The notes: a model not told the origin generated them from the sequence alone. DNA of 40,085 nt from Pseudomonadota bacterium (GCA_023399375.1 JAEWPX010000188.1:1-40085); one strand, 5' to 3'. Positions 7,609 to 15,460 are shown, numbered from the stretch's first letter. Translations and numbers: made by a program.

Positions 7609-9072
7609 CTACGCCACGCCGGCCTGGGCCTTTTGTGCGGCCAGCTCCTTTTTCCATTGGAAAATGAGGAAGACGAAGGGCGTAAGGGCCAGGATTTCCG
7701 GGATTTCCCGAATGCCGATGCGCACGGTGGCGAAGTAGAGCGCCGCGCCGCAGACACAGGCCAGCGCGATGCGCCACATGGACTTCACGTCGATGATGCG
7801 CATGCTGGCCTGGCAGTAGCTCGTGGTGGTCACGGCCACGGCGGCCTTGGTGATGAGCATGGCCAGGCACGTGCCGAGCAGCGGATCGGCCGGGATGAGC
7901 GTGTAGCACAGCGCCAGGTTGAGCGCGAGGCCCCCGATATAGATGAAAAGGAGCAGCCGCTGCTTGCCCTGGCTCATCATCAGATAGGCGGCGAGGTTGT
8001 GCACGAAGCCGCAGATGATGGTGCCGACGAGCCATTTCTGCATCCACATGGCGTCGTGGTAGGCCCCGCCGTAGATGAGTCCGATCAGGCGGTCGGACTC
8101 GATGAAAAGCACGAACATGACGGGGATCGAGGCCCCGATGAGCCAGCGCACGGAGTTGTTGGCCAGGCGTTTGAACTCGCGCTTGTCGCTTTTCCACAGG
8201 CGCACGAACAGCGGGTAGAGGATGCTGCGCAAAAGCAGGTTGGAGACGAGGATGGAGATGCCGTCCACGAGCTCCCAGGTGACGCTGTACTGGGCGACCT
8301 TGGTCGGTCCGGCCTGGCCCTGGAGGAAATAGAGGTTGGCCTTGTTGTAGAGGATGGCGGCCAGGGCCATGAGCACGAAGGTGGTGCCGTGCTTGGCCGT
8401 GGCCCAGGTACGGGCCAGGGACTTGCGTTTGAGCGTGAGGCCCGTGAAATCCGTCTTCTTGAGCGCCATCCAGACGCCGCCGGCCAGGTTGGAGACGTTC
8501 TCGATGACCTTGAAGAGCGCGATCCAGTGCGGCGCGGCCCCAAGCGCCAAAAGCGAGATGGCGTAGCCGTAGCCGAGCACGCCCGAGACCACGCGGATGC
8601 GGCCCTCGAGGTCCTGGCGGCCCTCCACGCGGATGGCCACGAAAAAGGAGCTGGCGATGGCCTCCAGGCCCACGCCCGCGGAGATGACCATGACGAGGTT
8701 TTTGAGCCCCGCGGTGTAGCCCTGCCAGTAGATGAAGATCACGACCCCGATCCAGCCGGCGACGAGCAGGATGCCCTTGAGCAGCGTGTACTGGGCGAGG
8801 ATGTCGCCCTTGTGGCTGTATTTCTTGCTCAGCGACGAAACGAGCGGCTGGTTGAGGCCGAATTCGCCGAGGAACAGGATGATGGAGGCCAGGCCGAAGG
8901 CCACCATGAACTCGCCGTAGTCGCTGGTGGAAAGCCGGGCCAGGTAGATCAGGAAAAAGGTGTGCAGGGCGTCGTGTATCCACTGCGCCCCGGCCAGGTG
9001 CACGAATTTGGAGACGATGCCATAGGACGGACGAGAGGCCTTTGCAGGCGGGGTCGGTGCGGCTTGGGGCAT
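7609..9072 (-). CDS. Wzx-like polysaccharide/lipid flippase (MOP superfamily)
   Basis: A 487-residue integral membrane protein with about 12-14 hydrophobic helices, the usual size and layout for Wzx/RfbX-type flippases of the multidrug/oligosaccharidyl-lipid/polysaccharide exporter superfamily. Typical features are the N-terminal amphipathic segment and AQWIHDALHTFFLIYLARL, the loop LGEFGLNQPLVSSLSKKY, and a middle charged loop, RLWKSDKREFKRLANNS. Its likely job is to move an undecaprenol-linked or other lipid-linked glycan across the cytoplasmic membrane. The ATG at 9072 follows GGAGGGGGAATCCAC; part of this Shine-Dalgarno lies in the arm of a 13-bp hairpin (9082-9111). It is 48 bp downstream of a radical SAM gene, and glycosyltransferases lie on the facing strand, which supports a glycan-export role. 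Substrate unknown. Confidence 0.85.
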   Translation of the reverse strand: MPQAAPTPPAKASRPSYGIVSKFVHLAGAQWIHDALHTFFLIYLARLSTSDYGEFMVAFGLASIILFLGEFGLNQPLVSSLSKKYSHKGDILAQYTLLKGILLVAGWIGVVIFIYWQGYTAGLKNLVMVISAGVGLEAIASSFFVAIRVEGRQDLEGRIRVVSGVLGYGYAISLLALGAAPHWIALFKVIENVSNLAGGVWMALKKTDFTGLTLKRKSLARTWATAKHGTTFVLMALAAILYNKANLYFLQGQAGPTKVAQYSVTWELVDGISILVSNLLLRSILYPLFVRLWKSDKREFKRLANNSVRWLIGASIPVMFVLFIESDRLIGLIYGGAYHDAMWMQKWLVGTIICGFVHNLAAYLMMSQGKQRLLLFIYIGGLALNLALCYTLIPADPLLGTCLAMLITKAAVAVTTTSYCQASMRIIDVKSMWRIALACVCGAALYFATVRIGIREIPEILALTPFVFLIFQWKKELAAQKAQAGVA

Positions 9073-9081
9073 GTGGATTCC

Positions 9082-9111
9082 CCCTCCCGGCCGCGCAGGC
9101 GGCCGGGAGGG
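9082..9111 (-). promoter_or_regulatory. Intergenic hairpin covering the flippase Shine-Dalgarno
   Basis: A perfect 13-bp inverted repeat (CCCTCCCGGCCGC / GCGGCCGGGAGGG) with a 4-nt loop between the radical SAM stop at 9121 and the flippase ATG at 9072. On the minus-strand RNA the 3' arm contains GGGAGGG, which continues into the flippase ribosome-binding site. No T-run follows, so it looks less like a terminator than like a structure that limits translation or protects the upstream mRNA end. Confidence 0.6.
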
Positions 9112-9120
9112 AAGGGGAGA

Positions 9121-10860
9121 CTATTTCGTCTTGGCTTTCTTTTTGGAGGCCTTGCCGGCCTTCTTGGCGGAGGCGGCCTTGACGTCGGTCTTGCCCGCCT
9201 TCTTGGCGGCCGGGGCCGGCGTGGGCGTCAGGACGGGCTCGGCGGCTTTCGCCGGCTCGGGCTGCGGCGCGGCGGCGACGGGTTCCGGCTCGGGCTGCGG
9301 GGCCGGCGCGGCGACAGGTTCGGGCGCGGGCGCGGCCACGGCCGGCGGGATGTCGACCTTCACGGCCGGCTGGTGCATTTCCTTGGCCACCGGCGCGGTT
9401 TCCTGGCGCGGCGCGGGAACGGGCTCCGGCTCCTTGGCCGGCTCGGGTTCGGGCTGCGGCGCGGCGGCGACAGGCTCGGGCTCGGGCTGCGGTGCCGGTT
9501 CCGGTTCGGGAGCCGGCGCGGCGACGGGTTCAGGCTCGGGCGCGGGAGCCGGTTCGGGCTGCGGCGCAGGAGCCGCTTCCGGTTCGGCCACGGGCGTCGG
9601 CTCGGGCGCGGCCTGGGGCGCGGCAGGAGCGGCCTTGCCGGCGCAGCAGCCGCGCGGGGCGCACTGGATGAACGCGCCGAATTTTTCCAGCTCGTCCACG
9701 CGGCAGCTCCAGACCATCTTGCCGTCGTGGAGGATGGCGTCGGGGCAGCCGTCGCACATGTTCTGGCGGCCGTCGTCGAAGAGGTCGCAGGGCTGGATGA
9801 CCATGATGGACTGGATGGACAGCGGCTTGAACCACATCTTCGGCCTGGTCAGCAGGCGGCCGAAGATCTTGCGCAGGCTGGCGTTGAAGAACGCGAGCGG
9901 CAGGAGCTTTTGCACCCCCTGCATCCAGCACGGCCGCGAGTAGGCGAGGTAGGTGCCGAAGAAGAGGTGGTGGAAGATCTGCGTCCACTCGGCGAATTTC
10001 GCGTCGAGGTAGCCGAGGATCTCGTCCTTCGTGCCCACGCGCAGGGTGAGCAGCCACTTCATGGACTGCGGGTCCTCGGTGCCGTTTAGGTAGGCACAGG
10101 GCTCGTGGTCCGGATAGGCCAGGCGGATGGCGTCGGCGATCTCCTGGGAGACGAGGTCCTGGTGGGTCTCCTGGTGGTCGAGCTGGTAGACGAGGTTGCC
10201 GACGTCGACCGGGCGACCGTTGGCGAACACGTCGAAATTGTTCTTTTTGCGCGCCGAGCGGAACAGGATGTAGACCATCGTCTGGATGATGTCGATGTGC
10301 TCGTGGGCAAACCGCGTGAGCATCGGGATCTCGGAGAGGGTGTCGCGGTAGATCGTGGCGTTGAACGAGCAGGCGATCTTGCCCTCGCCGTGCTCGTGGA
10401 TCATCTCCGCGAGCTTCAGGCGCAGATCGCACAGGTCTTTCTCGGAAGCGCCCTTCCAGCCCGGGCGTTTCTGGTGGGAGTCCACGTGCATGGTGAATCC
10501 CACGACCCCGGCGGCGGCCAGTTCGCGCACGAGTTCCGGGGTGAGCGCCTGGCCGTTGGAGTTGATGACGGGCTTCCAGCCCTTGGAGGCCACGTAGCGC
10601 ACCAGCGGCACGATGTCGGGGTAAATCAGCGGCTCGCCGCCGGCGATGGAGATGTTGTCCGTGCGCCTAAGCGTCTTGACCGTTTCCAGCTCCCGGATGA
10701 CGTCGGCAAGGGGACGGTGTCCGTCGGGATCGTTTTCGCGGTAGCAGCCCTCGCAGTACAGATTGCACTTGGTGGTGGGCTCGAGCCAGGTGATGGCGTT
10801 GTCGGCCAGGTTCCAGGGCAGGCGGTAATATGATCCCGGTGTCAGCGGTCGTTTTCTCAT
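9121..10860 (-). CDS. Radical SAM protein with long Pro/Ala/Glu tail and basic C-terminus
   Basis: A 579-residue protein in two unlike parts. Residues 1 to about 400 are a radical SAM enzyme: KCNLYCEGCY gives the cluster cysteines C32, C36 and C39, ISIAGGEPLIYPD is the GGE motif, and NSNGQALTPE follows. Cysteines in PCDLFDDGRQNMCDGCPD and later in WSCRVDE may bind a further cluster. From about residue 405 the chain becomes 140 residues of alternating Pro, Ala and Glu with PEP repeats, and it ends in a Lys/Ala-rich tail (KKAGKASKKKAKTK) like histone H1 tails. The start at ATG 10860 has GGAG 4 nt upstream. The substrate is unknown. It heads a minus-strand unit with the flippase, so it may act on a lipid or glycan intermediate. 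Confidence 0.85.
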   Translation of the reverse strand: MRKRPLTPGSYYRLPWNLADNAITWLEPTTKCNLYCEGCYRENDPDGHRPLADVIRELETVKTLRRTDNISIAGGEPLIYPDIVPLVRYVASKGWKPVINSNGQALTPELVRELAAAGVVGFTMHVDSHQKRPGWKGASEKDLCDLRLKLAEMIHEHGEGKIACSFNATIYRDTLSEIPMLTRFAHEHIDIIQTMVYILFRSARKKNNFDVFANGRPVDVGNLVYQLDHQETHQDLVSQEIADAIRLAYPDHEPCAYLNGTEDPQSMKWLLTLRVGTKDEILGYLDAKFAEWTQIFHHLFFGTYLAYSRPCWMQGVQKLLPLAFFNASLRKIFGRLLTRPKMWFKPLSIQSIMVIQPCDLFDDGRQNMCDGCPDAILHDGKMVWSCRVDELEKFGAFIQCAPRGCCAGKAAPAAPQAAPEPTPVAEPEAAPAPQPEPAPAPEPEPVAAPAPEPEPAPQPEPEPVAAAPQPEPEPAKEPEPVPAPRQETAPVAKEMHQPAVKVDIPPAVAAPAPEPVAAPAPQPEPEPVAAAPQPEPAKAAEPVLTPTPAPAAKKAGKTDVKAASAKKAGKASKKKAKTK

Positions 10861-11147
10861 GGCGCTCCGGTCCGTTCGGCGAGGATTTTGCCGCATGGTG
10901 GCACGGCTTGGGCGTTGCGTTATCGCAAATAGGCGGCAGTGGCAACCAACGGCCCGGCACACGCAGGCCCGGCGCGCCGTCGGAGGTTCCCTTTCCCGGC
11001 AAGCTGGTGTAGGTTCCCGTGTCGTTGGGGACCTTTTGCTTTTTCGACACGTGGTTTCATAACAGTCTGAAATAGAACGATCAATTTTGCAGCCGCAACC
11101 GCGGCCGCCCTTTTTTTGCGACACCGCAACCGTAGGAACACCCGCCC
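10861..11147. other. Divergent intergenic region, radical SAM / nrdJ
   Basis: A 287-bp gap from which both genes should be transcribed. It becomes AT-richer near 11030-11100. A short dyad, TTGCG-TTAT-CGCAA, lies at 10915-10928 and could bind a regulator. A weak plus-strand promoter candidate (TTGCTT, then CATAAC near 11058) precedes nrdJ. No cobalamin-riboswitch or NrdR-box sequence was recognised here. Confidence 0.45.
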
Positions 11148-13388
11148 ATGACAAGCCTGCCCATGCCCGCCGACCTGCCCGAAGTCCCTGTCAACGCCAA
11201 CGCCCAGGTGGTCCTGACCAAGCGCTACCTGCAAAAGGACCCGGAAGGCGCGCCCGTCGAGGACGCGCGCGGGCTTTTCTGGCGCGTGGCCGCCGCCATC
11301 GCCGCCGAGGAGGCCAAGTACGACAAGTCGCCGTACACGCCGCAGGCCCTGGCCCGCACGTTTTACGACCTCATGACCGGCATGCGCTTCCTGCCCAATT
11401 CGCCCACGCTCATGAACGCCGGCGCGCCGCTCGGGCAGCTGGCCGCCTGCTTCGTGCTGCCTGTCGGCGATTCCATGGAGGAGATCTTCGACGCCGTGAA
11501 GTTCGCGGCGCTGATCCACAAGTCCGGCGGCGGCACGGGCTTTTCCTTTTCCCGGCTGCGGCCGAAGAAAAGCCGCGTGGGCTCGACCGGCGGCGTGGCC
11601 TCGGGACCGGTGTCGTTCATGCGCATCTTCAATACCGCGACAGAGCAGGTCAAACAGGGCGGCACGCGGCGCGGCGCCAACATGGGCATCCTGCGCGTGG
11701 ACCATCCCGACATCCTGGAATTCATCACCTGCAAGGAACGCGAAAACGAGCTGCAGAATTTCAACATCTCCGTGGCCCTGACCGAACGCTTCATGCAGGC
11801 CGTGGAAAAGGGCGAGGACTACGATCTGGTCGATCCCCGCGACGGCAAGGTCGTCGGCAGGCAGAGCGCGGCCGAGGTGTTTGCGCTGCTCGTGCGCAAG
11901 GCCTGGGAATCCGGCGATCCCGGCATCGTGTTCATCGACCGCATCAACCGCGACAACCCCACCCCGGCGCTGGGGGCCATCGAGTCCACCAATCCCTGCG
12001 GCGAGCAGCCGCTTCTGCCCTACGAGGCCTGCAACCTGGGTTCGGTCAACCTGTCGGCGTTTTACGCCCCCGACGACCCCGATGCCTCAGACGGCATCGA
12101 CTGGAAGGGCTTGGCCGAGACCGTGCACCTGGCCGTGCGCTTCCTCGACAACGTCATCGACGCCTCGCGCTATCCCCTCGACCAGATCACCGAGATGGTC
12201 CACGCCAACCGCAAGATCGGGCTTGGCCTCATGGGTTTCGCCGACCTGCTCTTTCTGCTCGGCATCCCCTACGACAGCACCGAGGCCCTGGGGCTGGCCG
12301 AGAAGGTCATGGAGACCATCCAGGCCGAGGCCCGCTCCGCCTCCAAGACCCTGGCCGCCGAGCGCGGCCCCTTCCCGGCCTACGCGGAATCGGTCTTCGG
12401 CAAGCGCAACCTCGGCCCCTACCGCAACGCCACCACCACCACCATCGCCCCCACGGGCACGCTCTCCATCATCGCCGGCTGCTCGTCGGGCATCGAGCCG
12501 CTCTTCGCCCTGGCGTTCTCGCGCCACGTCATGGACGGCGAAAAGCTCGTGGAAGCCAACCCCCACTTCGTCGCGGCGATGAAGACGGCCGGGGCCTACT
12601 CCGAAAGCCTCATGGAGGAGGTCACGCGCAAGGGCTCCATCGCGCACATCGGCATGCTGCCCGAGGCACTGCGCGAGGTCTTCGTCACGGCCATGGACAT
12701 CGAGCCGGTCTGGCACCTCAAGATGCAGGCCGCCTTCCAGAAATACACCGACAATGCCGTGTCGAAGACCGTCAACCTGCCGGGCGCCGCGACCAAGGAA
12801 GACATCCGGGAGATTTACTGGCTGGCCTACGAACTCGGCTGTAAGGGCGTGACGGTCTACCGCGACGGCTGCAAGTCCAACCAGGTGCTGTGCACGGGCG
12901 ACGGCGCGCCGGCCGATCCGGCCAAGCCGCAAAGCAAGGTGCGCGTGCGGCCGGACATCGTGTTCGGCTTCACCCAGAAGGTCAAAACGGGGCTGGGGGA
13001 ACTCTACCTCACGGTCAACGAAGTGGACGGCAAGCCGTTCGAGGTCTTCGCCACCATCGGCAAATCCGGCCGCTCGGTCACGGCCAAGGCCGAGGCCATC
13101 GGCCGGCTGGTGTCGCTGGCCCTGCGCTCGGGCGTGAGCGTGGCCGACATCGTGGGCCAGCTCAAAGGCATCGGCGGCGAGAACCCGGTGTTCCAGAAAA
13201 AGGGCCTGCTGCTCTCCATCCCGGACGCCGTGTCCTGGGTGCTGGAAAACCGCTATTTGCAGGGCCGCAAGGTCCTCGACGACACCGGCAACCTGGGTCA
13301 TGCCCTGTGCCCGGACTGCGGCGGGGAGCTGACCTTCGAGGAAGGCTGCCACGTGTGCAAGGCCTGCGGCTACACCAAGTGCGGCTAG
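11148..13388 (+). CDS. nrdJ: Class II (adenosylcobalamin-dependent) ribonucleotide reductase
   Basis: A 746-residue enzyme that reduces ribonucleotides to deoxyribonucleotides, using adenosylcobalamin to make the active-site radical. The catalytic set is visible. NPCGE at 282-286 supplies N282, the thiyl-radical C284 and E286. C101 (LAACFVLP) and C295 (YEACNLGS) form the redox pair; the 11-residue spacing of C284 to C295 matches class II enzymes. SGGGTGFSFSRLRP near 126-139 is a conserved substrate-site loop. The C-terminus has a zinc-ribbon-like cysteine set (CPDCGG and CHVCKACGYTKCG), which may relay electrons to the active site. No N-terminal ATP-cone is evident, so overall activity may not be dATP-controlled. 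The ATG at 11148 is the first methionine giving a family-like N-terminus. It works with or without oxygen, unlike NrdD encoded at 26.2 kb. Confidence 0.96.
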   Translation: MTSLPMPADLPEVPVNANAQVVLTKRYLQKDPEGAPVEDARGLFWRVAAAIAAEEAKYDKSPYTPQALARTFYDLMTGMRFLPNSPTLMNAGAPLGQLAACFVLPVGDSMEEIFDAVKFAALIHKSGGGTGFSFSRLRPKKSRVGSTGGVASGPVSFMRIFNTATEQVKQGGTRRGANMGILRVDHPDILEFITCKERENELQNFNISVALTERFMQAVEKGEDYDLVDPRDGKVVGRQSAAEVFALLVRKAWESGDPGIVFIDRINRDNPTPALGAIESTNPCGEQPLLPYEACNLGSVNLSAFYAPDDPDASDGIDWKGLAETVHLAVRFLDNVIDASRYPLDQITEMVHANRKIGLGLMGFADLLFLLGIPYDSTEALGLAEKVMETIQAEARSASKTLAAERGPFPAYAESVFGKRNLGPYRNATTTTIAPTGTLSIIAGCSSGIEPLFALAFSRHVMDGEKLVEANPHFVAAMKTAGAYSESLMEEVTRKGSIAHIGMLPEALREVFVTAMDIEPVWHLKMQAAFQKYTDNAVSKTVNLPGAATKEDIREIYWLAYELGCKGVTVYRDGCKSNQVLCTGDGAPADPAKPQSKVRVRPDIVFGFTQKVKTGLGELYLTVNEVDGKPFEVFATIGKSGRSVTAKAEAIGRLVSLALRSGVSVADIVGQLKGIGGENPVFQKKGLLLSIPDAVSWVLENRYLQGRKVLDDTGNLGHALCPDCGGELTFEEGCHVCKACGYTKCG

Positions 13389-13422
13389 CATCGGCCTTGA
13401 AATGCGTACCTGTGCAAATAAA

Positions 13423-13452
13423 AGCACGGCAGGCGCAGGCGCCTGCCGTGCT
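13423..13452. terminator. Terminator hairpin between nrdJ and the small convergent gene
   Basis: A perfect 14-bp inverted repeat (AGCACGGCAGGCGC / GCGCCTGCCGTGCT) with a 2-nt centre. On the minus strand it is followed by TTTATTTGC, which makes it a good rho-independent terminator for the gene ending at 13482. On the plus strand there is no T-run, but it may still end or stabilise the nrdJ transcript. Confidence 0.8.
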
Positions 13453-13481
13453 GTAAAGGCAAGGGAAAGCAAATCGAAAAT

Positions 13482-13814
13482 TCAAGATACGATGGGCACT
13501 TCCTTTATGTGGGCGATCTTTTCCCCGTCAAAGAAGACTTCCACCTCGGAGTACCTTGGCTCCGATGGAGTCAAGGTCTTTTCGAATCGACAAGGTATCC
13601 ATGCGGCCGGCGAACTCGTTGCCCCTTGCAGTGGTGTTAATGGGACAAGGCGCAAATCCAGCAAAAGGATGCTCGGGTTTATTCCCTGGGGCTCTTTGAT
13701 GAAGAGTTTTGGGGTTACGCCAAGCGGGTCGATCAAAATTTCGCCGATGACATAAAGGGTGTGAGGCTTAGGCGGCATTGTGTCGATCCATGCATACCAA
13801 TTCTTTGTTTCCAT
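13482..13814 (-). CDS. Hypothetical protein, 110 residues
   Basis: I do not recognise this protein. It is cytoplasmic by appearance, with no signal peptide or membrane segment. It begins METKNWYAWIDTMPPKPHTLYVIGEI and is rich in short hydrophobic strands and prolines, which suggests a small beta-rich fold. The motifs PHTLYVIGEILID and FFDGEKIAHIKEVPI look like two ends of a beta-sandwich. Codon use is less GC-biased than in the neighbours, and the local GC content is clearly lower. GCGAGG lies about 6 nt upstream of the ATG at 13814. It runs with the small gene upstream (13867-14112) and is followed by a good terminator, so the two probably form one unit, possibly acquired by transfer. Confidence 0.7.
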   Translation of the reverse strand: METKNWYAWIDTMPPKPHTLYVIGEILIDPLGVTPKLFIKEPQGINPSILLLDLRLVPLTPLQGATSSPAAWIPCRFEKTLTPSEPRYSEVEVFFDGEKIAHIKEVPIVS

Positions 13815-13866
13815 AATGGCCTCGCCTGCTTCTGGGGTGTGTTGCGAACGACTTGGACCTGATTTG

Positions 13867-14112
13867 TTAAAATGAGTCTGTCCTGGTTATGGATTTGTAC
13901 ACCAGTTTGGCGTCGACAATATCCCCTTTCATTATGACGATATAAGCTAGGTGGTTTTGGAGTTCAGGGTCTGTCTTCCATGGCTCGGCATTCTTGCGAA
14001 TGGGGATGTCGTCCGCCACGTTCTTCCCAGTTTGTAAAAAATACTCCGGCCCTTGCGATCTGTCGCCAATCCGCTCTAGCCGCGAATAGATGAATCCTTT
14101 CACTTTCTCCAT
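13867..14112 (-). CDS. Hypothetical protein, 81 residues
   Basis: Unrecognised small protein. The ATG at 14112 has a perfect AGGAGG 5 nt upstream, which sets the start; the longer frame upstream is not needed. It reads MEKVKGFIYSRLERIGDRSQG at the N-terminus, then a mixed charged region, and HLAYIVIMKGDIVDAKLVYKSI near the end. There is no signal peptide, membrane helix or cysteine motif. Composition is lower in GC than the surroundings. It precedes the 110-residue gene by 52 bp on the same strand, so co-transcription is likely. A TATAAT hexamer about 135 nt upstream (14248-14253, minus strand) could be its -10 box. Function unknown; a laterally acquired pair is a reasonable guess. Confidence 0.72.
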   Translation of the reverse strand: MEKVKGFIYSRLERIGDRSQGPEYFLQTGKNVADDIPIRKNAEPWKTDPELQNHLAYIVIMKGDIVDAKLVYKSITRTDSF

Positions 14113-14804
14113 GAACACCTCCTGGTTTATGGTTGCTGCGCCGAAAGTCGATGGTTGGGCTGGATGTCGCCGCAACAGCCCGGAGCGTTTGTGTGGTTGA
14201 TGCTTTGCTTGATGGTGTTTTGTTGCGTAGTTTGTATGTATTTGTAATTATTATAGTTTGCAAATGACGAAGGCTCTTGCTTGCGTCACGAACATTCTTG
14301 CGCAAAACAAAAAGAAGAGGTGCAGCATGACGCGTGTTGCCAAAGGCTCGGGCTGCATGGAAACAGATATTTTTCAAGATATAAGCAGAAAATACTATTT
14401 GACAATATAAATTTAACGAGAGAATGCCTCGGAATAGTTCAGTTTATTGGTATTATGTCGGCATGATATGGTATTTCCACGAGTGCCTGTTGTTTGCCGC
14501 TGAGGCACGAAGTCACACGAAGCCGGTATGGATATGCTCGAGAGTCGTTCCGGTGTCGCAAGGGCAGGCATCACTGCCCATGGGGCGAGGATGATCCGGG
14601 AAGGGCAATGCAAAGGCGAGTCTCGCAAAGAGCTTGAAGAAGCTCGCCCTGCGGAAACTCCATTGCAAGAATGAATACGGATGTCCCGGCGGACCGGGAC
14701 TGCTCGATGGGCCGTTTGACTGTGCAGGGTGTTTCCATAGCGAGCCGGTATCCTCGCTATGGTCCCCTGCCCGGGAAAACGGCTGGCGGGGTTTGGACCT
14801 TACA
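14113..14804. other. Low-GC stretch without a convincing gene
   Basis: About 690 bp. From 14200 to 14480 it is distinctly AT-rich, including a TATAAT on the minus strand at 14248-14253 and a TTGACAATATAAATTTAACG run near 14400. Open frames here are short, lack ribosome-binding sites and resemble nothing I know. From 14500 to 14730 GC rises again, and the frames read like decayed or non-coding sequence. I see no transposase, integrase, tRNA or attachment repeat. It may be a scar of past insertion next to the two small low-GC genes. Confidence 0.5.
14735..14762 (-). terminator. Hairpin downstream of the ferredoxin gene
   Basis: A perfect 10-bp inverted repeat, CCATAGCGAG / CTCGCTATGG, with an 8-nt loop, 43 bp beyond the ferredoxin stop on the minus strand. 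No T-run follows on either strand, so its role as terminator is uncertain; it may be an mRNA 3'-end stabiliser. Confidence 0.5.
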
Positions 14805-15002
14805 CTAATCCATTTCGATGCAGTCGTGGGGGCAGAAGGCCATGGCCCGCTCGATGTCCGCGGCCGGGGCTTCGGCGAGCAGGACCACGGGCTTTTCCGC
14901 GACCTCGTCCATGGCGAACAGTTCCGGGAGCATGCTGGCGCAGGCGCCGCAGCCGTTGCAGCAGACGGGATTGACGCTGTAGGCGTGCAGGGTCGTTTCC
15001 AT
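14805..15002 (-). CDS. [4Fe-4S] ferredoxin, single cluster
   Basis: A 65-residue ferredoxin like the one-cluster ferredoxins of Desulfovibrio. CNGCGAC gives three cluster cysteines in a CxxCxxC pattern, and the fourth is in FCPHDCIE near the C-terminus (Cys followed by Pro). The spacing between the two halves (about 40 residues) and the acidic composition fit the family. The second cysteine of that last motif and the extra cysteine before the first motif are additional; they could allow a disulfide but not a second cluster. It serves as a low-potential cytoplasmic electron carrier; the partner is unknown. The ATG at 15002 has AGGAG 5 nt upstream. It is divergent from the zinc-ribbon gene at 15089, with only 86 bp between. 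Confidence 0.92.
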   Translation of the reverse strand: METTLHAYSVNPVCCNGCGACASMLPELFAMDEVAEKPVVLLAEAPAADIERAMAFCPHDCIEMD

Positions 15003-15088
15003 GGGCGCTCCTCGGTTTCGGTGGCGGTCGGACCTCTTTCCATCTATGCTCCGCCCCTGGCTTGTCAACGCCGGAGCAGACCGTACGC

Positions 15089-15409
15089 ATGCGCTGCAAC
15101 AAATGCGGGGCCGAGAGCCCAGACGCGACACGCTTTTGCCCCGTGTGCGGGCACAAGCTGCAATCCGACCGCCTGGCCGGCGAAAACGAATCCGGGGACG
15201 GCCCGGACGGCCGCGCGGAAGGCTCGCGGCTGCTCGATTTCCAGGGCTGGTCCCGGCCCGGCCGGGGACTCGGGCCCTATGTCGAGGCCAGTGTCCTGGC
15301 CCTGCTCCTGGCCGGGGCCGCCGTGGTCTGCCAGCTCACCGGCGTGCTCTGGCCGCTCTATCCGGCCGTGGCCCTGTGCGGCCTCATCCTCTGGCTGCGC
15401 CGCCTGTAG
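15089..15409 (+). CDS. Small zinc-ribbon membrane protein
   Basis: A 106-residue protein with an N-terminal zinc ribbon, MRCNKCGAESPDATRFCPVCG (two CxxC pairs, near residues 3-6 and 17-20). A charged linker and one long or two short hydrophobic segments follow (from VEASVLALLLAGAAVV to LCGLILWLRRL). The arrangement of a cytoplasmic zinc ribbon tethered to the membrane is common in bacteria, but the functions are mostly unknown. The ATG at 15089 is preferred because the ribbon starts directly after it; a TTG at 15062 would add nine residues. GGAG lies about 12 nt upstream, which is long. The gene ends 51 bp before the methyltransferase gene and may be co-transcribed with it. Confidence 0.72.
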   Translation: MRCNKCGAESPDATRFCPVCGHKLQSDRLAGENESGDGPDGRAEGSRLLDFQGWSRPGRGLGPYVEASVLALLLAGAAVVCQLTGVLWPLYPAVALCGLILWLRRL

Positions 15410-15460
15410 CGGCCGGCCGTCTTCGGGAAATCCCCGCGTAATCCCCGGAAGGAAACGCCC

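Noticed and set aside
5090..8983. A 1297-residue open frame on the minus strand
   Set aside because: It is a His/Arg/Gly-rich shadow of the GT4, GT2 and flippase genes; long antisense frames are expected at this GC content.
9240..9645. Direct repeats resembling a CRISPR or VNTR array
   Set aside because: They are in-frame PEP/PA codon repeats of the radical SAM tail, irregular in length and with no spacer pattern.
11017..11050. GTGTCG ... CGACAC inverted repeat before nrdJ as a riboswitch or operator
   Set aside because: The arms are only 6 bp with a 20-nt loop, and no conserved blocks of a known element surround them.
10861..11154. Upstream extension of the second radical SAM gene
   Set aside because: The added ~98 residues are basic, low-complexity and crowd the nrdJ promoter region; the ATG at 10860 gives a normal radical SAM N-terminus with GGAG upstream.
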